Part shown: positions 1 through 11,239 of the stretch, piece after piece | Layout of the letters: the number at the start of each line of letters is the position of its first letter | Position numbering within the stretch: the stretch's first letter is position 1 | NCBI RefSeq assembly: GCF_029168945.1 | Contig: NC_083605.1 | Location: forward strand, 19,729,280-19,793,279 | DNA from: Cannabis sativa | Taxonomy: Eukaryota; Streptophyta; Magnoliopsida; Rosales; Cannabaceae | Length of the DNA: 64,000 nt | Reading direction: 5' to 3' | Program-made: the position numbers and the translations under genes | Notes under the pieces: generated by a model | The model's input: the letters and a program-made list of their open reading frames with translations, nothing else | What the model was told of the DNA's origin: nothing | The model's database searches: none

Positions 1-1364
1 AGATTTCAATCCCATTTTGAAATTTTTTCTCTGAACAAGGGAAGGAGATGAGGATGAACGAGTGATAGCCATTTTAAAAAGAAATTGGAAACAAAAATAA
101 ACTGAGAGGGAAAAAACCGTGAGGAATCGTGGCTTTAGTGGGAGTTGAAAAATTTTGGAAGAACAAAAAATGAGAGGGAAAAAATCGTGATGAATCTTGG
201 GTAGTTATGCTTCAACAATGGAGATTATTGATCTTTCAAAAAAAAAAAACTGAAAATAAATCAAAAATCAAATGAAAACAAAAGGAAAAAAGAGAGGGAA
301 GTGATTGGAAGTTGATTGATGTTTGATAGGGAAGCCACACGTGTCTGTACTTGGAATTGATGTTTAAGTGGTATAATTATAATAAAATAAAAAGAAAAGG
401 TAAAAATGATGATGTAAGCATGTAGGAATTTTTATGTAATAAATTGTGTAAATTAAATTTTTGGTATAAAAATTTCTACTATTTAATAATAAATATTTGA
501 ATTTTAATCGTTCTAATTTTTTTTTATATGATTATGTAGTATTATTAAAAAAAAATTGTATAAAAACAATTAGAATTATGAAAAAAAAAAAGTACATATA
601 ATTTAATAATCAACTCACTTGTAAAAATAAAATATAATAAAAAGTAAAACCCAAGTTTGACCCGTAAAAAACAAAAGGATCAGCTCAAATAAACCGCGAC
701 TCGAGTTCGAATTATCATGTCAGACTTGCACTTTAAAATATTGACATAACACAAGTCAACATGACAATACATATGATTGCAAGCTTTTTAAAATATGAAC
801 CGCACCAACAAGTATTAACAACTATACATCTTACCATACACTCACTCATCCCTATTTTCATCCTAAAACTTACAAATTCTAATATGTATGAAAGCCAAAT
901 AAAAGAGTATTCCATTAGTGAGCAAAAAAAAATATATATTTTTTAAAATAAATAAATAAATAAAGTTTATGCTCCATTTAGGAAAAATGCTATAGGGTAT
1001 ACATGGGTGCCCGGCATCCTTAGGTGATGGCATTTATTTACTATTCCAACTTCTATCCTACACCAAACATCAAACATAATAATATAATAATAACATAATT
1101 CAACACAACCCTGCATTGCAAGGGAGGCTGTGTAGTGTACTGCAGGTCAGCCAACTGTAACCAGGTTTGTAAATATGACAAGACTCATCACTCGTACTAC
1201 TCCATTAAAATAAAAGTTGTCATTCCCAAACAACCACAAAATGACACCACAACAACAATGAACACAGTAACAAGTAGTATGGTATATTCAATAGTTACAA
1301 CATAACAGCACCAAGCGAACCCAAAGGATCCAGATAAATCAACAAACTATTAAAGCATTGTAAT
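1..1364. other. AT-rich flank and 3' region of the PIA2-like gene
   Basis: No coding exon is recognisable in this stretch. The first 1 kb is AT-rich with long A and T runs; short open frames there have no family features. Around 1000-1365 the composition is more mixed and would include the 3' UTR of the minus-strand gene ending at 1365; a possible minus-strand AATAAA signal lies near 1033-1038 (TTTATT on the plus strand). An ACGTG-type box sits near 338-346. These regulatory readings are weak. Confidence 0.4.
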
Positions 1365-2744
1365 TTAGCCTTCAGAGCTGGAAGAAGTTTCCCCAGAAGA
1401 CAAGCTCTCTTGTTGTAGACGTTCCAACTCCTCATATGCCCAGTCAAGGCCGGGACAATAATGAAGTGGGGGGTTGAACCTGCAATCATTAATATCGGGT
1501 GGTAAGAATGCTCCATTCTCAACTAAAAACTTCACCGCTGCTCTCCTCCGTTCTTTGGCTGCATTGTGAAGTGGAGTCCCTAATTTGGCATCGAGAGGGT
1601 GACAGTGATAATAATTAGATATAACCTTACAAATATTTAAACAGAAGGAGGAGGGGAGAGGGGGAGGAGAGAAAGAAAAACTTCATGAAAACACTCACAT
1701 CCACAGGCACCCTTAGTTCTAGCATCAATATTTGCTCCACGCTCAAGTAGTTCGTCCATAACTGAAAGGTGGCCACCCTCGGCAGCCAAATGGAGAGGAG
1801 TTGCCCCTTTCGATTTGGGGCCCCAAGTTGGCACATTCACGTCCATTCCATTATCAAGAAGACGCTTTACCTGCTTGAAGAGAATTACCACTTATCTTAA
1901 TCGCAGGAATAAACATCAAATGAGTCATCACAGTTACCTTAGGAAATATATTTCATTTTACTTAAATCCTAATAGAAAATCATACTGTGAAGAAGTACTA
2001 AGGGCTGGAATGCAGCTACCTGAGAAAGAACATGCTCAATCTAAACACCAAGTCCATCATAACTTAAGAATATTTAACCAGACTGATACATAACGACCAA
2101 TTTCTATAATAGATGAAAGAGAAAAAGAAAGACTTTACTTTCCAAATAAAACGTATTGGTGGTGAGACGAGAAAGCTCATCCCCAAAACTCTACTTTAAG
2201 AGCCTTGAAATGAATAACGTTAATTGGTTCCAAAAGCTCCAAATGAGAATTCAGTAGAAACTTTTAAAACAACAAAATACAAAGAAATCGGAGACTACAG
2301 CTGATTAATAAGGACTAAAAGAGAACAAACATAGTATTAGGGTATAGCTATGCTATCTAGCTCACCGAACACCCAACTTCACAATAAAAGACAATATCAG
2401 AACTAAACTCTAGTGACCCATTACCATCACAGTTGGGTGACATTTACAATTTACTCCTAACATCTAATTCTATGGTCTCCCCAATTTACAACTCTCTTAA
2501 CATAGCATACTCACATAAGTACTCCGAAGAAATAATTTTATGGAAAATACCCAAATTGAAAGCCCAAAAGAACTAAAAAAGACGGCATAAAGGGAAAGTT
2601 CTTTACCTGTTTAATATCCCCTTTACGCGCCCCAACATGAAGCAAAGTCCAACCTCTATCATCCCTGTCGACCTCAGATCGAAACGAGCGCCTCCTAGAC
2701 AAACTTCGTCGCAAAGCACTAATCTGATCCTGATCTTCAACCAT
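1365..2744 (-). CDS. PIA2-like: PIA2-like phytochrome-interacting ankyrin-repeat protein, three coding exons
   Basis: Exons on the minus strand are 2744-2607, 1870-1699 and 1579-1365; introns begin GTAAAG and GTGAGT and end CAG and TAG. The joined length is 525 nt, giving 174 residues plus a TAA stop; intron phases are 0 and 1. A basic N-terminus (LRRSLSRRRSFRS, about residues 11-23) precedes three ankyrin repeats at about 31-63, 68-99 and 103-135, with the repeat signatures GWTLLH, TPLHLAAEGGH and TPLHNAAKE. The C-terminus is FNPPLHYCPGLDW followed by a Ser/Glu-rich tail. From memory of the family this order and length match Arabidopsis PIA1/PIA2, small proteins reported to bind phytochrome and to take part in light responses such as anthocyanin regulation. 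No frameshift or stop interrupts the exons, so this appears to be an intact gene, the only one in the window. The start was chosen as the first in-frame ATG before the basic segment. Confidence 0.88.
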
Positions 2745-2985
2745 ACTGTTAATTTTCGTCTAAACACCAAGCTGCACCGAAAAAGAAGTTCAAGATTCTA
2801 TCTTGAATCTTGAATATGAGGACAATGAAATCCCAAAAGGGTTGATCGAATCTTCACAGAAAAGAAGAAGAAAGTAAAAAAAGTGTAAATAGAAAAGATC
2901 AATATCTGGGAAAGCACAACCTTGCACAAGATTCTAATGGAAGATATCAATTGATAAAAAAAAAAAAGAAAAGGGGCTGAGAAAA

Positions 2986-3108
2986 TTAGCGAGAGTGATT
3001 GGCGATGCAGTAGTTAGAGGACAAAGGATTGAGACCAGGACCGAAGACACGGAGGTTCTGAAGAGAAATCATGACAGAAATGACCAACTGCGATGAGATT
3101 TCGAACAT
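2986..3108 (-). CDS. possible 40-codon upstream ORF in the PIA2-like leader
   Basis: If transcription starts below the TATA-like box near 3239-3246, the leader of the PIA2-like gene is about 460 nt or carries an intron. This leader contains an ATG at 3108 opening 40 codons to a TAA at 2986-2988, with a second in-frame ATG at 3072. The frame lies 241 nt upstream of the main ATG and does not join exon 1. It could be a translated uORF, an unspliced leader remnant or chance. I recognise no conserved uORF peptide family in it. Confidence 0.3.
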   Translation of the reverse strand: MFEISSQLVISVMISLQNLRVFGPGLNPLSSNYCIANHSR

Positions 3109-3238
3109 AATTGGGAGAAACCTACGACTCTCTTTCTGGTGATAAATTTATAATGCGAGGAGAAACCCTTTAGAAAAACGCGAAGATGGGTTTAGAGAAA
3201 CTCTAATTCCATTCGGAAAGGGAGAGAGATTGGGCGGA

Positions 3239-3246
3239 TTATATAG
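3239..3246 (-). promoter_or_regulatory. TATA-like box for the PIA2-like gene
   Basis: On the minus strand the sequence reads CTATATAA, about 500 nt upstream of the start codon and followed by a pyrimidine-rich, leader-like stretch. Its position and orientation fit a core promoter for the PIA2-like gene; no transcript evidence is available. Confidence 0.4.
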
Positions 3247-3744
3247 AAGAAGATCGACGCCTGCGACGAGAAACCAATCCAAACCAAACCCTAGGAATCT
3301 CCCAATTCGAAGAGGAGACAATCGAGAGAAAGACAAGTTATTTGTGTGGGCAAATATTTTTCCTTTACTAGATTTTATTTCGCTTACTATCCACGCGGCC
3401 ACGTTCTTTTTTTTTTCTCTTCATTTTTTTTAAAAAATTGCAGGTTTCACCACTTGCGCGTGTAATTTTTCAAACCGAAATTCGACTGTAAGATTTTAAA
3501 ATCACAAAAATTATACTGTGAAAATACGGTATAATACAGCGGGATTTAAGCCAATTATACTATCATCGTTATCAAATATTATAATAAAAATTCAAAAATT
3601 AATCTAATAAAATTTTAAGAATAAAAAAAAATCTTATTAAAGTTTTAACATCATAACATACATATTAACCATCAAGTCATTTATATTTTTTTGAGAATAA
3701 CTTGTGCTTCATTAAATAAAACCAGACAGTACAAAACATACAAG
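3247..3744. other. upstream spacer, nothing coding
   Basis: Possible promoter region of the PIA2-like gene, then AT-rich sequence leading to the 3' edge of the LINE remnant. The small frames on both strands here lack family features. Confidence 0.4.
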
Positions 3745-5205
3745 TTAAATGGATGGCAAAGAACCATTCCACACAATCTCATTATCTAATCCTAACCCAA
3801 ATTTTGCAACCCAATGAGCCAATTGATTAGACTCTCTATACACATGTTCAATTCTCAGGTTAGGACTGAAAGATAACAAGTTTTTAATACCCACTAAAAC
3901 ATCATCCAGAGGACTAGCATTCCAATTACAAGAATTAAGTTTATCTACAATAGTTTTACAATCTGCCTTTAAAATATCCACTGGAAGATGAAGTAGTTGC
4001 ACCCAAAAAAGAGCATGATAAATGGCCTTAGCTTCTGCCATAATAGCAGGGATACTTCCAATACAGGGTTTAGCCACACCAGCTTTAACAACACCAGACT
4101 CATCAGCCACCACAATACCATAACTATGCTTTTGACCACGAACATCAATGGCAGCATCAGTAAAAACCTGTAAATAAGAACGAGAAGCACCTGCCGAGGC
4201 CCTATTCAAAACCTAATCCGACACACGATTCTGCTGAATTTTTTGCTGAGCATCCAGATACTGAAAAAAGTAGTTGATACTCCAATCAAAGATATCAGTA
4301 ACAGGGATAACATTCTTATGATGTATGTAATTATTTCTGTTATTCCATAATGCCCAAAGAAAGCAAAACAAAATGCTAATATATTCCTTATCCAACACTT
4401 CAAAAGAGGTCAACAAAAAATCAGTAATATCAAGATGTTTATATTTAAGGTAATGATCAACAAACCTAGAGGATTTCCAAGCCTTTTTCAATCTGGAACA
4501 CCCTAACAGAGCATGATGAACCGTCTCAGAATTACTTTTACAAAAAGAACAAAGTGGGGAATCAATAATATGACGAGTAAAGAGAGAGGAAGCTACTGGA
4601 AGGGTGTGAGACACGACTCTCCAAATGAAGTGTTTGATTTTCAGAGGGGCTTTAGAATGCCAAACTTTATTCCAAAATTTCCTTGAAGTTACAACAGACG
4701 AAGTAGATGGGATATCCTGATAAGAGAGAGCTAAATGATAGGCTGACTTAACAGTGAAAATACCTGAGCTATCTTTAGACCAAATAAGGTCATCTTTTCC
4801 AGAAAACCCAGTAATTGGAACATCTAGGATATCCTGAACATCAGATTCAGAAAAATGATGCCTAAGCTTTCTACAATCCCAAAACCCAGAATCAGAAATA
4901 AAAAAAGAGAGCTTAGGTGAAGGAGGCACATTTTCATCCTTATAGCAAAGATATTTGTTATTGGGGAGCCAATAATCACCAATAGTTAAAATGTTTTCTC
5001 CATCCCCAATCTTCCAAATAAGACCCAAAGCCATCAAATCTCTTCCCCAAAGAATGCTCCTCTAAGCATAGGAAGGGTTTTGACCAGGAACAGCTTCCAG
5101 GATAGAAGAATTGGGAAAATATCTGGCTTTAAGGACACGGCATAACAAAGAGTCAGGTTCTTTTAAAATTTTCCAAGCCTGCTTTGCAAGCATAGCTTGA
5201 AATTT
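3745..5205 (-). pseudogene. 5'-truncated LINE remnant: RT C-terminus, zinc-binding domain and RNase H
   Basis: One minus-strand reading frame runs from about 5205 to a stop at 3745-3747 and is broken only by two in-frame TAG codons. The upstream part has the plant LINE signature [20 protein letters not shown], then NPSYA and RSILWGRDL, where the usual Trp codon is TAG (about 5065). Next come IWKIGDG and a zinc-binding reverse-transcriptase domain (WNKVWHSKAPLKIKHFIWR; PLCSFCKSNSETVHHALLGC). A second TAG at 4213-4215 precedes an RNase H type I domain with VFTDAAID, AEAKAIYHAL and ADCKTIVDKL, ending in a frame of 154 residues. Plant L1-type elements carry this order at the end of ORF2. Endonuclease and most of the RT are absent, as expected for 5'-truncated copies. 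A host gene built from this domain pair is possible, but the stops argue for a dead copy. Confidence 0.8.
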
Positions 5206-5552
5206 GATATTATAAATTTTTTATTTAGAAATCTGTAAAAATATAATAATTATAATATTATATTTAATATTTTTTATTTATTTAAAAAAAATACTTTTTT
5301 AAAAAATTATTGTGTTTTGTAAGATTATGAATCATAAATTTTATTTATGGTAAATAGATGAAACATATACGTAAAAAAAATGAGACTATACATAGTAAAT
5401 TATGTAATAAATAAGAAGTTTATTTATATTTCTTTTTTAATTTTACATGAATGATGAACATATATACTTTTTTGACGCGGTGATCAAAATCACACAAGAT
5501 TATCAAAGCAGCAATCCATAATTGGCAACAGCACCTCCTCGAACCAGGATAG
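5206..5552. other. AT-rich spacer, nothing recognised
   Basis: Very AT-rich sequence between the LINE remnant and the first Copia LTR fragment. Nothing coding or repeated was recognised. Confidence 0.5.
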
Positions 5553-5859
5553 TGTTGGGTTTTATGCCCCAAATAAAACTCATTTCAATATAATCAGATT
5601 TACTTATTAATATAGATCAAAAATAACATTTAATATTGCATGGTTCACATGATTTATATCATGATTATATGTACATAATGTATAAATTCATCTGAAACCC
5701 TTTTCACATACTTGATCCTGTTTATTGTGCCGTCAACACATTGGAAAGTAAACATGACTATGTGAATAAAGTTTTCCAGATTTATCAGACATAGGGTTTT
5801 ACTGATATGATAATCTACAACAGAGTTTACTTGCATTTGGAGAAGTGCTATGTTCTTTA
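5553..5859 (+). mobile_element. fragment A: first ~307 bp of a Copia LTR
   Basis: It begins TGTTGGGTTTTATGCCCC and follows the start of the LTRs of elements B and C closely, then stops at the point where the full LTR of B starts (5860). It is either the LTR of an older copy into which B inserted or a partial tandem duplicate; no remainder of this LTR is found directly after B. Confidence 0.8.
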
Positions 5860-7752
5860 TGTTGGGTTTTATGCCCTAAATAAAACTCATTTCAATATAA
5901 TCAGATTTACTTATTAATATAGATCAGAAATAATATTTAATGTTGCATGGTTCACATGATTTATTTCATGATTATATGTACATGATGTATAAATTCATCT
6001 GAAACCCTTTTCACATACTTGATCCTGTTTATTGTGGCGTCAACACATTGGAAAGTAAACATGACTATGTGAATAAAGTTTCCTAGATTTATCAAACATA
6101 GAGTTTTACTGATATGATAATCTACAACAGAGTTTACTTGCATTTTGAGTAGTGCTATGTTCTTTCCAGAGCATTGGTTAAAGTAAAGCTCAGGTTGGAT
6201 GCATGGAGTATGCATCGGAAGGGACCGATATTGAACTTTGACTTAGATTTATTAAACTTACCGTAATATCTATTCAAGTCAATATCGCCTAGTTGATCCT
6301 AGATCAAATGTTCTTAATCCTGATATGATTAGGCTCAATCTCAAGAGGCTATTCGTGTTCTTTGATTTGTTAATTAAGCCTACTTTTAGGTCAGGGTGAT
6401 ACGTACATTTTGGGAACACGGTAGTGCAATTGAGTGGGAGCGCTAGCATAAACATGGAATCTATAGCTTCTATCTGGTGAATAGTAAGCAAAGGATGATC
6501 TCCTTCGAGCTTGACCAAACGAACATAAATGGTGGAGTACTCATTTCACATAAGCTGAAATATCATTTATACGGGGTCAAGTGTTTTAAGGATAAAAATA
6601 CATTGTAGGGTGTAACGGTAATTTAATCCCTTTACAGTGTAGATTATTCATATAGAGGATCATTGATCAAATTAGGATTATAAAAATATATAACTAATGA
6701 TGTGTCTATATGGTGGAACATATAGAGCATTCTATATACTGAGAGTGCAATTCTAAGTTCTATGCGTGGATTCAACGAAGAATTAATAAGTTAGTGAATT
6801 TTAGTGCTAAATTCTTGATCTACTTATTGGAAGCTCGGTTATATAGACCCATGGTCCCCCCACTAGTTGAGATAATATTGCTTGTAAGACTCATGTAATT
6901 GGTTTTGATTAATCAATTATAATTCTCAAATTAGACTATGTCTATTTGTGAATTTTTCACTAAGTAAGGGCGAAATTGTAAAGAAAGAGTTAATAGGGGC
7001 ATATTTGTTAATTATGATACTTTGTATGGTTCAATTAATAAATATGATAAATGACAATATTATTTAATATTTATTTATAGTTATTAAATAGTTAGAATTG
7101 ACATTTAAATGGTTGAATTAGAAAATTGGCGTTTTTGAGAAAATCAGATGCAGAAAAGATAAAACTGCAAAATTGCAAAAGTGAGGCCCAAATCCACCTT
7201 GCATGGCCGGCCACTTTTGTAGGGTTTTCCCTCTGATATTTTCATTATTTTAATGCCAAATAATTCAAACCTAACCCTAGTGGAATGCTATAAATAGATA
7301 GTGAAGGCTTCAGGAAAATTACACTTTTCTTCTGACACTTCTGATTCAGAAAAAACTGAGCCTTCTCTCTCCCTATCTTTGGCCGAACCCACTCTCTCTC
7401 TCTTCCTCTTGAATTTCGAAATCCTTAGTGTATGAGTAGTGCCCACACACAGCAAGTGATACCTCAATCATAGTGAGGAAGATCGTGAAGAAAGACTTTC
7501 AGCAAGAAGGAGGTTTCAGCATCAAAGATTCAGAGAAAGAGATCTAGGTTCAGATATTGATAATGCTCTGCTACAGAAAGGAATCAAGTGCTAGATATCT
7601 GAACGGAAGGAGTCATTTAATTCCGCTGCACCCAATGTAAGGTTTCCTAAACTTTATATGTGTTTATTTCATCGTTTTAGAAAGTTCATATTTAGGGTGT
7701 TAATAAACATACTTGTGAGTAGATCTAAGATCCTGGTAAAATATTTCCAACA
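5860..7752 (+). repeat. 5' LTR of Copia B
   Basis: 1893 bp, starting TGTTGGG and ending CCAACA. The same sequence recurs at 13378, 15841-17540, 33132-35028 and, inverted, at 39520-41408. Around 7271-7280 it has GCTATAAATAG, a good TATA box for the LTR promoter, followed by a CT-rich likely leader. Confidence 0.92.
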
Positions 7753-7754
7753 AC

Positions 7755-7771
7755 TGGCCTCAGAGCCATGG
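7755..7771 (+). other. primer binding site of Copia B
   Basis: TGGCCTCAGAGCCATGG lies two bases after the LTR. Plant Copia elements use the 3' end of initiator tRNA-Met (TGGTATCAGAG...); two of the first six bases differ here. Confidence 0.8.
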
Positions 7772-8027
7772 TAATTGATTTACTTGCAAGAAATTTGGAC
7801 TTTAAAACGATTGTTTGTTTTTTTGGATGGTATCATGTTGTATTGAGTGTTATTTGATGATTGATTGATGTTTGTAAATTTTTCATGAAAAATAATTGCG
7901 ATTCTGTTTCTGGAATTATTTTTATTGGATAGTATGGAAAAAAATTAAGCAAGTTAACCTTTTCCAGAACTTAATTTCGATTTTATTTGAATTAGTTATG
8001 ATTTTTTGAAGATTCGAAAAAAAATCG

Positions 8028-8076
8028 GAGCTGTGCTGAAATTTTTCTCCAATCGCGAAAACTGTTCGTACAGCTC
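8028..8076 (+). other. stem-forming island in the leader of Copia B
   Basis: GAGCTGT at 8028-8034 pairs perfectly with ACAGCTC at 8070-8076, enclosing a GC-richer stretch in an otherwise AT-rich leader. Elements E and F carry larger GC-rich hairpin islands at the matching place. Confidence 0.45.
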
Positions 8077-10319
8077 ACAATTTTTTCGTTTTTCTTCGAT
8101 TTTTCATGCTTTTTCATGGAATTAACTTCCGATTTTTTGTATAGTTTTTTATATATACTATTACTATTCCTAATTCAATTCTAATTATCATTTTGAATTA
8201 ATTTAATATTTTTTAAATTTAATTCAAGATATTAGTATAATTTGAATTTGAATAGAATTAGTATTTATCTTCTTGCTTAAAAATCTATCTTATTTTTAAA
8301 TTTGATTATATCTTATCTTATTTTTAAATTTAAGGTCAGATTTTATATATATTTTTAAATTAAATCCTTTTTAGATATTTTGACCTTATTTAAATTTAAA
8401 ATAAGATAATTATAATCATGTAATTTTAAATAGTTGTAAGATATTTTGCTAACTTTTAAATTTTGTTATTTTATTTATTTAAATTAAATTTAAAATCTGA
8501 AAAAGATATTTAACTTATCTTTTCTAATTTTTATTTAATTTTTATTTATAAAATAACATTTAAATTTTAAAAGTAGTTAGCAAATTTTGAAATGATATTT
8601 AGGTTGGTTGAAACCTAATTTTTCAAAATTGTAGGTTTAATTTTAAATTTAATTTTTTTTTAAAATTTCGAATGATTTAATTTTTTTTTAAATTTTCGAA
8701 AAATTATTTTTTAATTAATTAATTATTTCGAAATTAAATTATTTAATTTAAAATTAAATAAATCCTACATCGAACTATCCAGCTAACCTTGTTGCAGGAG
8801 TATGTGTTTTAGCTTGTTTGTAAGTTTTCAAAACCTATTATTACTTGATTGCAAATAGCCATGGTTACTTTTTGCCAGATCTAATGATCTGATGGCTCCC
8901 TTGGTCAAGATAATAATTTGTAACAAGTATATTTACAAACTTCTTTCATCTGTGTATGACCTAGCAACATGATAGAACCCATCCAAAAGATATTCAGATT
9001 TAACTTAAAATGGAATATTTTCAAATTAAGTGGTTACAACTTAATTTTTGATATTTAATTAAATTTAAATTTGAAAAATATTTAGGTTCTAGATTTTTTC
9101 TAATACAACTTAAATTAGATATTTTTTCAAATTTTGTGGAAAAGATACTTAGTCAAATAAGATATTTTCTAGATAGTTATTTCTAGACTACTTATTATTT
9201 CTAATATTTAAAAGGAAAATATTATAAATTGTGAAATTAATTATTTATATAATTAATTTTGGTACAATTTATTTTAAGTATATTTTTCCTAGTATTAAAC
9301 TAGAAATTAATAATTAAGCCTTCCATACACTTAATTATTTATTTCTTGAATTTAATACATTTAATTAATTTGAAAATTAAATATCTAAGTTGATTTTCAT
9401 CATGATACTTAAATATTTCTTTTTCATGACACTTAATTAAATAGAAAATTATTTTTAGTTGAAATTTAATTTTTCAACTAAATTTAAATAATTTTCAAAA
9501 TATATTTTTCTTTATTTTATTAATCAATTTTCGAAATTGCATTTCTTAAATGCTGGAATTTCGAATTTTATCTTGAAAAATAGATTAAGTTGTAAATTAA
9601 TTATTTATTTTAATTAATTCTTGGATCAACTTAAATCAATGATTTTTTCATTTGTTGATTAATTTAAAATAAATTTAATTAAAATATATTATTAGAAATT
9701 GAATTAATTAGTCAAAGGAAAATCTAGATAGGTGATATTTTTGCTTGAAGTATTTTTCTAGTGTATTTAATTAAATAGAAAATTAATATTTAAGTTGATT
9801 TTCATCATCATACTTAAATATTTGAAATTTTTCTTATATATATTTAATTAAATAGGAAAATTATATTTTTTGTTGTAAATTAATTTTATTAATTAATTTT
9901 GGGCCAACATTAAATTAGAATGATTTTTTCAGGATTTATTTTTTATTTTAATATGCATTTTTCGAAAATTGTATTCTTAAATACTTTAATTTTTTGAAAT
10001 GCAATATATATTTATAGAAAATTAAATTTGAGTTGTAAATTAATTTAAATTAATTTTGTAACAACTTAAATATTTTTTCTAAATATTTATTGGAAATTAT
10101 TACTAAGATGGAAATAATTCATGTTATTTTCATATCCATCTAAGTAAAATTTATAAATATTAAATTAAAATTTATATTTAGAATTTTTCATTCTAAATTG
10201 GAAATTTTAATTAAATAAATATATATTTAAAATAAATAGAATAAATAAAGAGAATCAAAGAAAATACAACTCTTTTTAAATAATGAGCTTTATTATTAAG
10301 ATATTCGATCTCCATTGTG

Positions 10320-10660
10320 GGTTTTACACCGCGTTTGTTTTAGTGAGTAATCCTCCCTAATGGAGGAACGTTCATTAGCAATTTCGCACCGTTTAACCTC
10401 ACATGATAAGTAGTTTGTAAGTGTTTTGTATGGTATGGATCACCCTAATGGTGGCGACCATACTTGACTTGCAAATTGCGAAACAATGGTGGAAGCTCAT
10501 AAGATAGAATTGCCTTGACTCTCCCCTAAACGGGACAACGCTGAATTCCAATCTTGATCGAATAAAAGGTTGCTAGAATGTTTAACATTTTAGACGAGCT
10601 GACAACTCTATTCAATGAATGGTAGCTTTGACTCTCACCTAAACGGGACACTGATATCAG
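10320..10660 (+). other. conserved structured leader block of the Copia family (copy B)
   Basis: The block stands out from the AT-rich leader and recurs in C (30000-30320), D (36000-36330, inverted) and E (51880-52210, inverted). It contains TCCTCC-CTAAT-GGAGGA (10351-10367), CACC-CTAAT-GGTG (10441-10453) and two copies of a 22-base motif with core CTAAACGGGAC at 10515-10536 and 10628-10649. In E it ends about 150 bp upstream of the likely gag start. A packaging, dimerisation or translation-control role is inference. Confidence 0.6.
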
Positions 10661-11239
10661 TTTGTTGAAAACCTTGGAAATTATTTAGGATTGTAAGTTT
10701 TAGTATTTTCACTTGTCATTCCTACTTGCTATATGCTTATAATTTCTGAATTGTGTATGAATTTATATTGAACCATGTTATTTTCTGTTAATAAGTTGTA
10801 GTTTAATTTCGAATCTTCATTGTTGGTCTAACTTGGCTTGTTTATCTAATGAGATAAATCCCTAGTGGATTTTCACCATTAGACATACATAATAGTGTTA
10901 GATCTCGAAAGATAAATATTGTATATGCGACATCTAGCTGTTCATCAATTGATGACACCTTAGACTAGTATTTTTACAATATGAAACAAGAAGATTACAT
11001 AAATAAGATTACTTTGTCTTTCGCTAATCGAAGCATCGTTGGATTCTTATTTATAAACGAAATTATCCTAATTCCTCTTAACTTTATTCATTTCGAATTA
11101 GCTTCAAAAAATATCATTGGATGAATGGTCTATAAATCATTTCATGTCATTCTATATTTTCTCTTAAGAAATTAAATGACGCATATGATTATAATCCCGA
11201 AGTTCTATTCCCAATTGATATAAACCCTCAATCTTAGAA

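Noticed and set aside
3148..3433. Frames on both strands upstream of the PIA2-like gene
   Set aside because: They overlap the promoter and leader, have no domain features, and the TATA-like box lies inside them.
6279..6518. A 79-codon antisense frame repeated at 13796, 33551 and, on the plus strand, 40749
   Set aside because: It lies within the Copia LTR, so its repetition follows from LTR copies. Differences between copies change amino acids freely, the frame is broken in the LTR at 15841-17540 and stops early in the LTRs of E. No coding constraint is visible.
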